A stretch of DNA of 64,000 nt from Natrinema caseinilyticum (GTDB lineage: Archaea; Halobacteriota; Halobacteria; Halobacteriales; Natrialbaceae): assembly GCF_024227435.1 (NCBI RefSeq), contig NZ_CP100445.1, positions 3,841,369-3,905,368 of the forward strand, written 5' to 3'. Every line of letters begins with the position of its first letter. The stretch's first letter is position 1. Under the pieces are notes generated by a model, which saw only the letters and a program-made list of their open reading frames with translations, had not been told where the DNA came from and did not search any database. The position numbers and the translations under genes were made by a program. Below, piece after piece: positions 35,077 through 44,056 of the stretch.

Positions 35077-36444
35077 ATGCGCCCAGCCCACCCCACCGAG
35101 CAGGCCGTCGGCATGGAACACTACGTCAGCGACACGGAGGGCGTCGGCGGCCACCTGCGCGAGCGGGACGACCACTTCCGGGTGCGCGAACTCGAGCGCT
35201 TCGACACCGAACCGCTCGACGCGTCGACGGACGCCTACCCCCATCTCGTCTTCCGAGCGACGCTCCGCGGGTGGGATACGAACGACTTCGCCGCACGGCT
35301 CTCGGACGCGCTCGGAATTTCCCGGGAGCGGATCGACTGGGCCGGCACGAAGGACAAGTACGCCGTGACGACGCAGCTGTTTTCGGTCTACGGGGCCGCC
35401 CCCGGAGACCTGCCGGTCATCGAGGGAGTCGACGTGGAGATAGTCGGCCGCGCTGGTCGAGGCCTCGAGTTCGGCGACCTCGCGGGCAACGAGTTCGAAC
35501 TCGTGGTCAGCGATCCTGCGCGGCCGGACAATGCGGCGGCGATCACCGAGGAACTGCGAGCGTTCGGCGGACTCGATACCGCAGATCGCGGCGACGCGGA
35601 CGGTGAATCGCCGGTTTCGATCGGCGTCCCCAATTTCTTCGGTCAGCAGCGCTTCGGGAGCCGCCGACCGGTGACACACGAGGTCGGTCTCGCGATCGCC
35701 CGTGGCGACTGGGAAGGGGCGGTGATGGCGTACCTCGGGAACCCGACCGAAGCGGAACCGGAGGGAACGCAGGAAGCCCGGGCCTTCGTCGAAGAAACCC
35801 GGGACTGGCAGGAAGCACTCGAGCGCGTCCCCCACCGACTTCGGTACGAGCGCTCGATGATCCACGCACTCGCCGAGAACGAGGGCGAACCAGGTCCTGA
35901 CGAGTTCCGAACGGCACTCGAACGCGTCCCCTCGAACCTCCAGCGGTTGTTCGTCCACGCCGCCCAGTCCTACGCGTTCAACCTGATGCTGAGCGAACGC
36001 GTCGAACGGGGACTGCCGTTCGATCGTCCCGTCGCCGGAGACGTGGCCTGCTTTTCCGATACCGACGCGCCGGACGCGCTCGAACTCCCCGACACGGAGC
36101 GACTCCAGCGCGTCGACGAGCGCCGAGTGAAGTCCGTCACGCGCCACTGCGAGCGCGGTCGGGCGTTCGTCACTGCGCCGTTAGTCGGTACCGAGACCGA
36201 CCTCGCCGACGGCGAACAGGGTGAGATCGAACGATCGGTCCTCGCCGACCTCGACCTCGAGCCCGCGGACTTCGACCTCCCCGGCGAATTCCACTCGACC
36301 GGGACGCGTCGCGCGATTCTCGTGCGGACGGACGTGCGCTTCGAGACCGATCCGCTCACCTTCGAGTTTGCGCTACCGAAGGGTTCGTACGCGACGGTCG
36401 TCTGTCGGGAGTATCTCAAGGTCGATCCGGTGTGTCTCGGCTGA
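35077..36444 (+). CDS. truD: tRNA pseudouridine(13) synthase
   Basis: 455 residues from the ATG at 35077 (a GACTTAGGTG box lies about 30 bp upstream). The catalytic Asp is Asp93 in [16 protein letters not shown], the TruD motif. [21 protein letters not shown] and [19 protein letters not shown] are further conserved blocks, and a TRUD insertion domain lies between about 165 and 320. It converts U13 of several tRNAs to pseudouridine. In many haloarchaea pth2 is adjacent, but here it is not. Confidence 0.95.
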   Translation: MRPAHPTEQAVGMEHYVSDTEGVGGHLRERDDHFRVRELERFDTEPLDASTDAYPHLVFRATLRGWDTNDFAARLSDALGISRERIDWAGTKDKYAVTTQLFSVYGAAPGDLPVIEGVDVEIVGRAGRGLEFGDLAGNEFELVVSDPARPDNAAAITEELRAFGGLDTADRGDADGESPVSIGVPNFFGQQRFGSRRPVTHEVGLAIARGDWEGAVMAYLGNPTEAEPEGTQEARAFVEETRDWQEALERVPHRLRYERSMIHALAENEGEPGPDEFRTALERVPSNLQRLFVHAAQSYAFNLMLSERVERGLPFDRPVAGDVACFSDTDAPDALELPDTERLQRVDERRVKSVTRHCERGRAFVTAPLVGTETDLADGEQGEIERSVLADLDLEPADFDLPGEFHSTGTRRAILVRTDVRFETDPLTFEFALPKGSYATVVCREYLKVDPVCLG

Positions 36445-36954
36445 CCACGGTTCCGTTCGTTTCTGACGCCTCCCGACGACACCAGCGATACCGTCTCGTT
36501 CGACGGACGTGACGGGCGAAACGCGACCGAATCGATGTAGAAATAATATGTACTTAAACAAAAATAACTCACGGCTACATACATGGTTTCTGTTAGTGAT
36601 GGCCACCGGATACCGTCCGTTGCGTGACGCGTCTCTCGGGAAATCACGGTCCGAACGCACTCGATTCCGGGTTTCTCGAGTTATGCGGCGGCGGATCCGC
36701 GTCCACACCGCTCGTGGCACCGTCCCGTTTCGCAGATACTGGATCCGTACCGCTCGAACGGCTGGATTCGACGTCTTCGATGGCTATCGAGACGGTTCTT
36801 CAGAGTCGGGCGGACCGTCGGTTTCGATCGGAACGGGGCCCTCGCTTCGCAACCGAGAATGGTGACGAAGTGGACCGGTCGACGAGCGAATCATCGATTT
36901 GATATGCCAGTCTAACAAAACTTACTTAATAGACGAAAACGGAATTACTAATAC
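36445..36954. other. 510-bp AT-variable region before the carbamoyltransferase gene
   Basis: No frame in this stretch looks like a real protein. Composition jumps: an AT-rich patch near 36530-36590, then GC-rich sequence, then another AT-rich patch from about 36895 that holds the carbamoyltransferase promoter. Such patchiness is common at the edge of acquired DNA. No repeat or attachment site could be identified. Confidence 0.35.
36920..36932 (+). promoter_or_regulatory. TATA-like promoter of the carbamoyltransferase gene
   Basis: ACTTACTTAATAG, centred about 28 bp before the ATG at 36955, predicts a leaderless transcript. Confidence 0.45.
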
Positions 36955-38688
36955 ATGGCCTATGTCCTTTCATTTAAGCCAGCGATCGGACTCTACGGGC
37001 AACACGATCCGAGTGCCGCTCTCTTCGCCGACGGCAATCTTCAATTTGCAATCGAAGAAGAGCGACTGACCCGTGACAAACACGCCACAGATACTTTTCC
37101 GGAGAAAGCGATACGGGCCTGCCTCGAGAGCGAGGGAATCGAACTCGCGGACCTCGAGAAGATCGTGTTGCCGTACGATCCCCGACTCAGGACGAAGATC
37201 CTCGGTCACTATCTGGGCAATACGGCCCCGAACGACAGCACGCTTCGGACGATATCGCACCTGTTCAACGTGGCCAAAGATCAGTTCGTGTCCCGCTACC
37301 TGCCGACAAAACAGGTCGAAGCACGACTCAAACGGATCGGGACGCCGCTCCCGCCGATCGAGTGTCGCTCGCATCACGCCTGTCACGCGGTCAGCGCGTT
37401 CCACCCGTCGACGTTCGACGAAGCCCTCGTGTTGACCGTCGACGCGAAGGGTGAGTACGATTCGACCGTCGTCTGGCACGCGACTGCCGACGGTCTCTCT
37501 CGTCTCCGAACGTACGATCATCCGAACAGCTGGGGGCTGTTCTACGCAGCGGTCACGGAGTACCTCGGGTATCGGATGTTCAACGGCGAAGGGAAAGTAA
37601 TGGGACTCGCTCCCTACGGCGAGGACGATCCGGACATCGAGCGCCGTCTCAGAGACACCATCGAAACCGGGGTCGATTACGACGTCACAGCGCTCACCGG
37701 TCGGTGGGGGACGGATTACGGAGTTCGAACGCTCGAGGACATGTTCGATCGACCGCGATCGACCACCACCGACGAGTTCGACCAGTTCGAAAAAAATCTC
37801 GCCCACACCGCTCAGAAACTACTCGAGGAATCTGTCACCGCCATCGTCGACGAGTACATCGACCGCGTCGAAACCGGGAACGTCGGCCTCGCAGGGGGCG
37901 TCGTCCTCAACTGCAAGCTCAACAAAGCCGTCATGGAGCACCCGTCGGTCGACGACCTGTTCGTCCAGCCGGTCGCTCACGACGCGGGACTCGCGCTCGG
38001 CGGCGGCTGGATCGACCGGCAGCCCGATCAGGTCGAGCCGCTGACGAACGTGTATCTGGGCCCCGAGTACGACACCGAAGAGATTCGGTCGCTGCTCGAG
38101 ACGAACAAAGTCGAGTACACCGAACCGGACGACCTCGAACGGGTCGTCGCCGAGTTACTCGCCGACGGGGCACTGGTCGGCTGGTTTCAGGGGCGACTCG
38201 AAATGGGCCCGCGAGCGCTCGGCAATCGCAGCATTCTCGCTGATCCACGGACCGATGCGTCACGCGATCGGGTCAACGAGTTCGTCAAACACCGTGAAGG
38301 GTGGCGTCCGTTCGCGCCATCGATGATCGAATCGGCGGCCGACGAGTACCTCGAAAACGCGACCGAATCGCCGTACATGATCAATACGTTCGACGTTTCG
38401 CCGGAGCACTGTGACGACGTGAGCGCGGTTCTCCACCCCGCGGACAACACGACGCGGCCCCAGACCGTTCGCAAAGAACAGAACCCGCGGTATCATCGGT
38501 TGCTCAGAGAGTTCGAGGACGTAACCGACGTTCCCGTTCTCCTCAACACCTCGTTTAACGATCACGGCGAACCGATCGTCAACACACCGGTGGAGGCGCT
38601 CAAAGATTTCTACGGAATGGGACTCGACGTCCTCGTCCTCGAGGACCTCCTCGTCACGAAAGACGACTCGCTGTCGGCCGATCTCTGA
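36955..38688 (+). CDS. Carbamoyltransferase of the NodU/CmcH/TobZ family
   Basis: 577 residues. The N-terminal ASKHA-type domain contains HHACH (140-144), metal and carbamoyl-adenylate site residues, DAKGEYDSTVVWH and NGEGKVMGLAPYGED. The C-terminal YrdC-like domain has GWFQGRLEMGPRALGNRSI and the acceptor-site LNTSFNDHGEPIVNTP. Family enzymes carbamoylate hydroxyls on sugars or antibiotics using carbamoyl phosphate and ATP. No biosynthetic genes are beside it; only an MFS exporter follows at 154 bp. Surface glycan modification or a small exported product are possible. The pair looks acquired. Confidence 0.9.
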   Translation: MAYVLSFKPAIGLYGQHDPSAALFADGNLQFAIEEERLTRDKHATDTFPEKAIRACLESEGIELADLEKIVLPYDPRLRTKILGHYLGNTAPNDSTLRTISHLFNVAKDQFVSRYLPTKQVEARLKRIGTPLPPIECRSHHACHAVSAFHPSTFDEALVLTVDAKGEYDSTVVWHATADGLSRLRTYDHPNSWGLFYAAVTEYLGYRMFNGEGKVMGLAPYGEDDPDIERRLRDTIETGVDYDVTALTGRWGTDYGVRTLEDMFDRPRSTTTDEFDQFEKNLAHTAQKLLEESVTAIVDEYIDRVETGNVGLAGGVVLNCKLNKAVMEHPSVDDLFVQPVAHDAGLALGGGWIDRQPDQVEPLTNVYLGPEYDTEEIRSLLETNKVEYTEPDDLERVVAELLADGALVGWFQGRLEMGPRALGNRSILADPRTDASRDRVNEFVKHREGWRPFAPSMIESAADEYLENATESPYMINTFDVSPEHCDDVSAVLHPADNTTRPQTVRKEQNPRYHRLLREFEDVTDVPVLLNTSFNDHGEPIVNTPVEALKDFYGMGLDVLVLEDLLVTKDDSLSADL

Positions 38689-38806
38689 TGTCCACGGTGG
38701 GGAGAATCTCGAACATCGGAATCCGACGGCCGGCATGAACGTACGATACCACAAGAAGAGCCACGGAGAACGTCGTTATTACGATTTCTCAGGATCAGAA
38801 TAACAG

Positions 38807-38816
38807 AGTATAATTG
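38807..38816 (+). promoter_or_regulatory. TATA-like promoter of the MFS gene
   Basis: AGTATAATTG, 26-35 bp before the ATG at 38842. It gives the MFS gene its own promoter despite lying downstream of the carbamoyltransferase gene. Confidence 0.45.
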
Positions 38817-38841
38817 AGTACCGCGTCGACAAACTCGACAA

Positions 38842-40068
38842 ATGAACGTCGCCTCCGAGTCTCGCTGGCGAGGGTCGACACGCGGACGTGTCCTCAAATA
38901 CTATCTCTACAAGTCTACCAAAGCTGTCGAGTTTTATCGGCCGATTATGTACCTCTTCTTTCTCGCACAGGGGCTCACCTTCACGCAGATTACAATTCTC
39001 GAAGCGATATACAACCTCACGACGCTGTTCGGTGAGATTCCAACTGGGTACGTCGGGGATCGCATCGGTCGGCGGAATAGCCTGCTCGTCGGGACGGTGC
39101 TGATTTCCGTGACGCTGCTCGGGATCGGTCTTGCCGGATCGTTTCTCACGTTGGCCGTTCTCTACGTCTGCTGGTCTGCGGGGTACAACTTCAGATCGGG
39201 AAGCGAGGATGCGTGGCTCTACGACGCGCTCACGGACGATCTCTCCGAAGGTGAGTTTGCACACGTTCGCGGTCGCGGCGAATCCGCATCGCTCGCGGTT
39301 GGGGCTGGTGCAGCTATCGTCGGGGGCTATCTCGGAAGTCTCGATCTCTCGTACCCGTGGTTCGTTGCTGCCGCCGTCACCGGACTCGGCGCGGTAGTGC
39401 TACTCACGCTGGATGAACCCGAGACGTACAAGAAGACGGAGACGGACGAATTGAGTCTCCGACGAACCGCTACTATCGTTACGGGAGCACTGTCTCAACG
39501 GAATCTGCGGGCGTTCATCCTCTATTATTACGTCCTCTACGCCGCGGTGACGTATCTCGTATTCGTCTTCCTCCAGCCGATATTCCGGACCGTCGTCGTC
39601 GATCTGGGCGTTTCTCCGGATCAGGTCGAATCGCTCCTCGGGTGGTTCTATGCGGCGTACAGTCTCGTCGGTGCGGTTCTCAGCTACTACACCGGTGCAA
39701 TCAAGGATCTCCTCGGCGTTCGGCTGTGGTTCTTCGTTCTTCCGTTCGTCGTGGGCGCGGCGCTGATCGGCATGTACTTCGTTCCCGTTCTCGCTCTTCC
39801 GACGTTCCTCTTTGCCCGGGGGCTCGCGGATGTCACGCGGACATTCGCAGGACAGTACGTTAACGATCGCATCGAAACACTCGGGCGAGCGACTGTATTG
39901 AGTGCGATGGCGATGGTCAGCGGTCTGGCGGTCGTTCCGTTCCAACTCGGGAGCGGCGTTATTTCGGATTCTGTCTCTCCACTCTTTGCATTAGCCGTTG
40001 GAGGCGCGATTCTCGTCGTCGGATCGGGTGCAATCCTCCTGTGGGAGAGACCGATACGCGAGCAATAA
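38842..40068 (+). CDS. MFS transporter
   Basis: 408 residues with 11-12 predicted helices. The MFS motif A is GEIPTGYVGDRIGRRNSLLVG between helices 2 and 3, and a second interdomain copy is weak (GAIKDLLGVRLWF). The C-terminal half begins after a long charged loop around DEPETYKKTETDE. It has lower GC content than its neighbours, like the carbamoyltransferase gene before it. The likely role is export of a small molecule, possibly the carbamoylated product; this is inferred from adjacency only. Confidence 0.85.
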   Translation: MNVASESRWRGSTRGRVLKYYLYKSTKAVEFYRPIMYLFFLAQGLTFTQITILEAIYNLTTLFGEIPTGYVGDRIGRRNSLLVGTVLISVTLLGIGLAGSFLTLAVLYVCWSAGYNFRSGSEDAWLYDALTDDLSEGEFAHVRGRGESASLAVGAGAAIVGGYLGSLDLSYPWFVAAAVTGLGAVVLLTLDEPETYKKTETDELSLRRTATIVTGALSQRNLRAFILYYYVLYAAVTYLVFVFLQPIFRTVVVDLGVSPDQVESLLGWFYAAYSLVGAVLSYYTGAIKDLLGVRLWFFVLPFVVGAALIGMYFVPVLALPTFLFARGLADVTRTFAGQYVNDRIETLGRATVLSAMAMVSGLAVVPFQLGSGVISDSVSPLFALAVGGAILVVGSGAILLWERPIREQ

Positions 40069-40099
40069 CCCTCACAGATCGGATTCATACCTACGGCTC

Positions 40100-40330
40100 G
40101 AAATTGCGGCGTCGCGTCCGCCGAGAGAACGGCGACAGGCGCCCTCTCGTGGAACGGACGTCCCGCCGACCCGGACTACCGCCCGTCCTGTGGCGACGCC
40201 TCGAGGTCGACGCCGGACCGGACGAGGGAGTCACCTGTCCCGAACGCGGAGCGGTCGCTGCGGATGGACCGCGGTACTGTCCAGTTTGCGGACCGAACCT
40301 CGGTGATGCGATCGGCGGTCCATCGTCGTG
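40100..40330 (+). pseudogene. Possible decayed double zinc-ribbon protein
   Basis: Two different frames keep zinc-ribbon-like text. One reads ADPDYRPSCGDA (near 40157-40205), the other VTCPERGAVAADGPRYCPVCG (near 40230-40300), where the first pair has lost a cysteine (CPER for CPxC). A gene of the haloarchaeal tandem zinc-ribbon type may have been here and broken by frameshift. No start codon can be assigned, so this is a weak call. Confidence 0.3.
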
Positions 40331-40390
40331 TGCGCCGACTTCCCAACCCGAACTGATAGATGGGTTGCCCGCTAGACGAGGAGTACGGCA

Positions 40391-41227
40391 ATGGAACTGG
40401 ACTCAGAGCCACACATTCTCCTGACGAACGACGACGGGATCGACGCGCCCGGAATTCGCGGGCTAGCGGACGCGCTCTCGACGGTCGGCGCGGTTACCGT
40501 CGTCGCGCCGGATCGAAATCAAAGCGCGGTCGGCCGGTCGCTGTCCTACGGCCGGACGCAGTCGTCGACGGACGACCTCTCGATCGATCTGTCCGACAGC
40601 GCGTTCACCGTGCCGGTCCCCCACACCGACCACGAACTCGGCTACGCCATCGACGGCACCCCCTGCGATTGTGTCATCGTCGGCGTCAACGCCCTCGAGC
40701 CCGCGCCCGATATCGTCGTCTCCGGCTGTAATTCGGGGGCGAATCTCGGGGCGTACGTCTTCTCCCGATCCGGTACCGTCAGTGCCGCGATGGAAGCGGC
40801 CTTCCTCGAGACCCCGTCGATCGCGGTCTCGATGGATACGCTCGGCTACGACGAGGACCTCGAGCCAGCGGACTTCGAGCGGGCGGGCGAGGTCGCTGCG
40901 GCCCTCGTCGGTGGCGCACCTGGGACCGGGCTGTTCGACCGCGTCGATTACCTGAACGTCAACGTTCCCCGACCGAATTGCGAGCCGAACGGGTTCGCGG
41001 TCACGCGTCCGACGAGAGTCTACGAGATGGACGCGACCCACGAGAACGGCGAGTTCCAGTTGACCAATCGACTCTGGCAACAGATGGCGAATCGGGACAT
41101 CCCGGATCCCGAGGACACCGACCGCCACGCGGTCCTCGACGAACGGGTGTCGGTCTCCCCGCTTCGGGTCCCGTACGAGATCGTCGATACGGAACCGGTT
41201 CGGCGGATTCTCGGCGGGCTTCTGTGA
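40391..41227 (+). CDS. surE: 5'/3'-nucleotidase SurE
   Basis: 278 residues. The metal site is complete: LLTNDDGIDAPG at the N-terminus (Asp-Asp), Ser/Asn in VVAPDRNQSAVGRSLSYG, and Asn in VSGCNSGANLGAYVFSRSGTVSAAMEA. SurE dephosphorylates nucleoside 5'- and 3'-monophosphates with Mn2+ or Mg2+. In haloarchaea it often lies near this ribosomal/transcription cluster. Start is the ATG at 40391. Confidence 0.95.
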   Translation: MELDSEPHILLTNDDGIDAPGIRGLADALSTVGAVTVVAPDRNQSAVGRSLSYGRTQSSTDDLSIDLSDSAFTVPVPHTDHELGYAIDGTPCDCVIVGVNALEPAPDIVVSGCNSGANLGAYVFSRSGTVSAAMEAAFLETPSIAVSMDTLGYDEDLEPADFERAGEVAAALVGGAPGTGLFDRVDYLNVNVPRPNCEPNGFAVTRPTRVYEMDATHENGEFQLTNRLWQQMANRDIPDPEDTDRHAVLDERVSVSPLRVPYEIVDTEPVRRILGGLL

Positions 41228-41318
41228 TGCCGTCGGACCGGCCCGCCGAGAGAGTTCGTCCCCCGGTGGGCCGACCGAAAAACACGTCCGTTTTACACGC
41301 CGACGTTCAATCCCGCGT

Positions 41319-42080
41319 ATGGAGTGTCGCCACTGCGCATCGCCCCTCGAGAAACCCGGGGACTTCTGTCTGGTCTGTCGGGAAGCCAACACCGCGGCGA
41401 TCGTTCTCGAGGCGGCACGCGACAGGGCGACCATCACGATGCTCGCGGGTGAGGACGACGGTCCGGCCGACGCGGCGGCGTCGGGCGACGTCGACGAGTC
41501 GGTACTCGGCGAAACGACCGTTACAACGACCCCGGAAGAGGGCGAGAACCAACCCGTCGAACTCCGTAACTTCGCGGGATTGATCGGCGACGAAATTCGA
41601 CGAAAACGGCCCGAGGAAGTCTACGCCGGGGGGACGCGAGCGGTGATCCGCGCCGTCCGCGAGGACATCCATCACCCCTTCTATCGCGTCGACGACGACG
41701 ACCCCGTTCGGGCTGTCCTCGACCGCCGCGGCGACCGCGCGCTCGACGTCGTCGAGACGCCCCCGGCCGAGAAAATCGGGGGCAGTCACACGACGCTCAT
41801 CGGGGGTCGATCGGGAATGCAGGCCATCCAGACCGTCGCGGGCCATCCTCACGTGAAAAAAGTGATTCCGGGCCCCATCGACGCCGGCGGGAAGGGGTCG
41901 CAGTCGGGGCTGCGGGCGAAGGTCACCCGCGCCGACAACGGCGGCAACGTCCGCATGCTCATCAGGGACGGCTCGAGCGTCCAGGAAAATCGTATCGTGA
42001 CGACCGCTCGCGACCGGGAGATGGGCGAGCGAATTCGGGCCGATCTCAACGACGTCCTGACGGACGCGGAATTCCAGTAG
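41319..42080 (+). CDS. DUF2103 metal-binding protein
   Basis: 253 residues. The N-terminal ECRHCASPLEKPGDFCLVC is a four-cysteine zinc ribbon. The rest matches archaeal DUF2103: EVYAGGTRAVIRAVREDIHHPFY, EKIGGSHTTLIGGRSGMQAIQTVAGHPHVKKVIPGPI and the basic GGKGSQSGLRAKVTRADNGGNVRML, which looks RNA-binding. Function is unknown. Its genomic place next to translation and transcription genes suggests a role there. Confidence 0.88.
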   Translation: MECRHCASPLEKPGDFCLVCREANTAAIVLEAARDRATITMLAGEDDGPADAAASGDVDESVLGETTVTTTPEEGENQPVELRNFAGLIGDEIRRKRPEEVYAGGTRAVIRAVREDIHHPFYRVDDDDPVRAVLDRRGDRALDVVETPPAEKIGGSHTTLIGGRSGMQAIQTVAGHPHVKKVIPGPIDAGGKGSQSGLRAKVTRADNGGNVRMLIRDGSSVQENRIVTTARDREMGERIRADLNDVLTDAEFQ

Positions 42081-42217
42081 GACCGGATCTCGGGACCGCC
42101 GTCGGATCCGCGCACGGGAGACTCTTCGCCCGAAGAGTGTGCCGGGTCGATGGAGGTGTCAGGTGCTGCTGATTGTCACAGCATTAATGGGGCGGGTGTA
42201 ATTAGATATAATTAGCC

Positions 42218-42427
42218 ATGCTCGAGCGACCGGACGTCGTCTTGACCCTGATTCCGCTCCTCGCCGTAAGCGGCCTGGCAACGCGGATGCTAATCGTGAT
42301 GACGGGTATCGGTACGAGATTGCTCGCCGCACCGCTCGCACCGGTCGGATACGGTGCCGCGCTCGCGGTCGTCTTTCTGGAACTGCTGGCGTGGCCGGCC
42401 GCCGAGCGCCTCGGCGGTTCCTCGTGA
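42218..42427 (+). CDS. Small membrane protein
   Basis: 69 residues with two hydrophobic stretches (VVLTLIPLLAVSGLATRMLI and APVGYGAALAVVFLELLAW). No family recognised. Composition and position between DUF2103 and the L37Ae gene, with AT-rich upstream DNA, support a real gene. Confidence 0.6.
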   Translation: MLERPDVVLTLIPLLAVSGLATRMLIVMTGIGTRLLAAPLAPVGYGAALAVVFLELLAWPAAERLGGSS

Positions 42428-42509
42428 TCGGACTCGGGCACACACCCCTCGGTCGCCGACCCGCGGGCACGCCACTCGATCGGTCCGTTCGAACCGACGT
42501 GACTCAACA

Positions 42510-42519
42510 GGTTTAAGAA
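42510..42519 (+). promoter_or_regulatory. TATA-like promoter of the L37Ae gene
   Basis: GGTTTAAGAA, 26-35 bp before the ATG at 42545. It probably drives the L37Ae-RpoP-Pcc1 operon as a leaderless message. Confidence 0.5.
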
Positions 42520-42544
42520 TCCGCTGGCGATAGACAGCACTACT

Positions 42545-42808
42545 ATGGCCAAGAAAGGACAGGTCGGTAGCGCTGGCCGCTTCGGTGCCCGCTACGGCCG
42601 CGTCGCCCGCCGTCGCGTCAGCGAGATCGAAGACAACATGGAACACGCCGAAGTCGACGGCGACGACGTCACCCGCGTCGGCACCGGCATCTGGAAGAAC
42701 GAGGAAACGGGCGAGGTCTTCACCGGCGGCGCATACCGCCCGGAGACTCCCGCCGGCCGCACCGTCCAGCGGTCCATCCGCGCAGCGCTCGCAGAGGACG
42801 ACGAATAA
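42545..42808 (+). CDS. rpl37ae: 50S ribosomal protein L37Ae
   Basis: 87 residues. The ends are clearly L37Ae: [21 protein letters not shown] at the start and [16 protein letters not shown] with [12 protein letters not shown] at the end. The middle, which in most archaeal and eukaryotic L37Ae carries two CxxC pairs that hold zinc, reads [24 protein letters not shown], with no cysteine anywhere in the protein. The same loop length is kept, so the fold probably survives with acidic side chains in place of zinc. First gene of a conserved cluster with rpoP and pcc1. Confidence 0.93.
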   Translation: MAKKGQVGSAGRFGARYGRVARRRVSEIEDNMEHAEVDGDDVTRVGTGIWKNEETGEVFTGGAYRPETPAGRTVQRSIRAALAEDDE

Positions 42809-42827
42809 CACCCCTTTCAGTCCCAGT

Positions 42828-42962
42828 ATGAGTTACAAATGCTCTCGCTGTAAACGCGACGTTCAACTCGACGAGTACGGCGGCGTCCGCTGTCCCTACT
42901 GCGGCCACCGCGTGCTCCTGAAAGAACGCAGCCGCGACGTCAAGGAAGTCGACGTCCAGTAA
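42828..42962 (+). CDS. rpoP: DNA-directed RNA polymerase subunit P (Rpb12-like)
   Basis: 44 residues, [19 protein letters not shown] then [14 protein letters not shown], with the zinc-binding CxRC...CPYC pairs. It is a small subunit of archaeal RNA polymerase that helps assembly of the core. It lies 19 bp after the L37Ae stop and 5 bp before pcc1, clearly one operon. Zinc ligands are intact here, unlike in L37Ae. Confidence 0.95.
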   Translation: MSYKCSRCKRDVQLDEYGGVRCPYCGHRVLLKERSRDVKEVDVQ

Positions 42963-42967
42963 CGACC

Positions 42968-43240
42968 GTGTCTTCGCACGACGCGACCCTCGAGTTCGAC
43001 TACGAGAGCGCGTCGCGTGCCACACTCGTCGCCGAAAGCGTCGACCGCGAAATCGGTGAGATCGACGACGACCGGTCACGGACCACCCTCGAGCGTGACG
43101 GGGCCCGACTCGTTATCGAAATCGACGCAGACGATATCGTCGCCCTGCGGGCGGCATTGAACACCTGGTTTTCGCTGGTCGACGTCGCCGAACGGACCGC
43201 CGATGCGGGTTCGAGGATTCTCGAGTTCGAACGGCAGTGA
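42968..43240 (+). CDS. pcc1: KEOPS complex subunit Pcc1
   Basis: 90 residues from a GTG start. It has the Pcc1 form: ATLEFDYESASRATLVAESVDREI, then RLVIEIDADDIVALRAALNTWFSLVDVAER. Pcc1 dimerises and binds Kae1 in KEOPS, which makes threonylcarbamoyladenosine (t6A37) in tRNA. The GTG at 42968 is 5 bp after the rpoP stop; there is no alternative ATG in frame. Confidence 0.9.
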   Translation: MSSHDATLEFDYESASRATLVAESVDREIGEIDDDRSRTTLERDGARLVIEIDADDIVALRAALNTWFSLVDVAERTADAGSRILEFERQ

Positions 43241-43300
43241 CAGGACGCGGCTGCCCCAGCGTTCGTCGAGAGAGTACCGCCGCCGACCCATCGTCTCGTG

Positions 43301-43348
43301 GGCGCTGCCGGCGGCCTGTACCGGCAGGCAGCGCCGTCTTCGGCGCTG
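43301..43348 (+). promoter_or_regulatory. Two mutually exclusive hairpins before the DUF2243 gene
   Basis: GGCGCTGCC (43301-43309) can pair with GGCAGCGCC (43327-43335). Alternatively CAGCGCCG (43329-43336) pairs across a TCTT loop with CGGCGCTG (43341-43348). The middle segment is shared, so only one hairpin can form. They lie between pcc1 and the ATG at 43365; the second would end 16 bases before it. Confidence 0.4.
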
Positions 43349-43364
43349 CGTTCGAATCGACCGC

Positions 43365-43919
43365 ATGGTACGACAGAACCCGAACGAAACGTGGATCGGT
43401 CTGCGGCGGGACGCGAAACCGCTCGTGCTGGCCGGGCTCGCACTCGGGGTTGGTATCGGCGGCTTCTTCGACGGGATCGTCTTTCACCAGCTCCTGCAGA
43501 TCCATCACATGCTGTCTTCGTATCCGGACTCGAGCGTCGCGACCGATCTGGAGCTCAACGTGATGGCGGACGGGATCTTTCATCTCGCGACGTACACGTT
43601 CACGATCGTCGGTATCGTGTTGCTCTCCCGCGCGTGGCGATTTCACCCGGTACCGAAGTCCCGGCGGACGCTGTTCGGTGCGGTGATCATGGGCTGGGGT
43701 GTCTTCAACGTCGTCGAGGGGATCGTCGCTCACAAGTTGCTCGGGCTCCACCACGTCTGGCCCGCCGGACCCGGCCCCGTCCTCCTGTGGGATCTCGTTT
43801 TTCTGTGCTGGGGAGTGCTGTTCCTGCTCGGTGGGTACCTCGTGATCCGGACTGACAGCGCCGCGACACCGACGACCCGCGACGACGCGGTCGCAACGGA
43901 CGGGAGCGGATCGACGTAG
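43365..43919 (+). CDS. DUF2243 membrane protein
   Basis: 184 residues from the ATG at 43365. Four hydrophobic helices with the DUF2243 features [66 protein letters not shown] and a histidine-rich pattern (FHQ...IHHM, FHLA, HHV). The conserved histidines suggest metal or heme binding, but function is unknown. It interrupts the otherwise conserved run from pcc1 to prefoldin beta. Confidence 0.85.
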   Translation: MVRQNPNETWIGLRRDAKPLVLAGLALGVGIGGFFDGIVFHQLLQIHHMLSSYPDSSVATDLELNVMADGIFHLATYTFTIVGIVLLSRAWRFHPVPKSRRTLFGAVIMGWGVFNVVEGIVAHKLLGLHHVWPAGPGPVLLWDLVFLCWGVLFLLGGYLVIRTDSAATPTTRDDAVATDGSGST

Positions 43920-44056
43920 AGACGTCACGCCGGAAGGGTATCCGATCGGACCGACACCGATGGGACAGCACATCGCTCCGACCGTCGGTCCGAGTTCGCG
44001 CCCCGATCCGAACGACAAAGCTGGTCTTTATCAGTCCGGAGGGCGAGGGTCGAGAC

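Noticed and set aside
34330-36147. A 605-codon minus-strand frame
   Set aside because: Antisense to the ABC permease and truD, both well supported; no recognisable protein features.
36509-36902. Overlapping plus-strand frames in the gap before the carbamoyltransferase gene
   Set aside because: Basic, low-complexity translations without the acidic bias of true genes here; no promoter in register.
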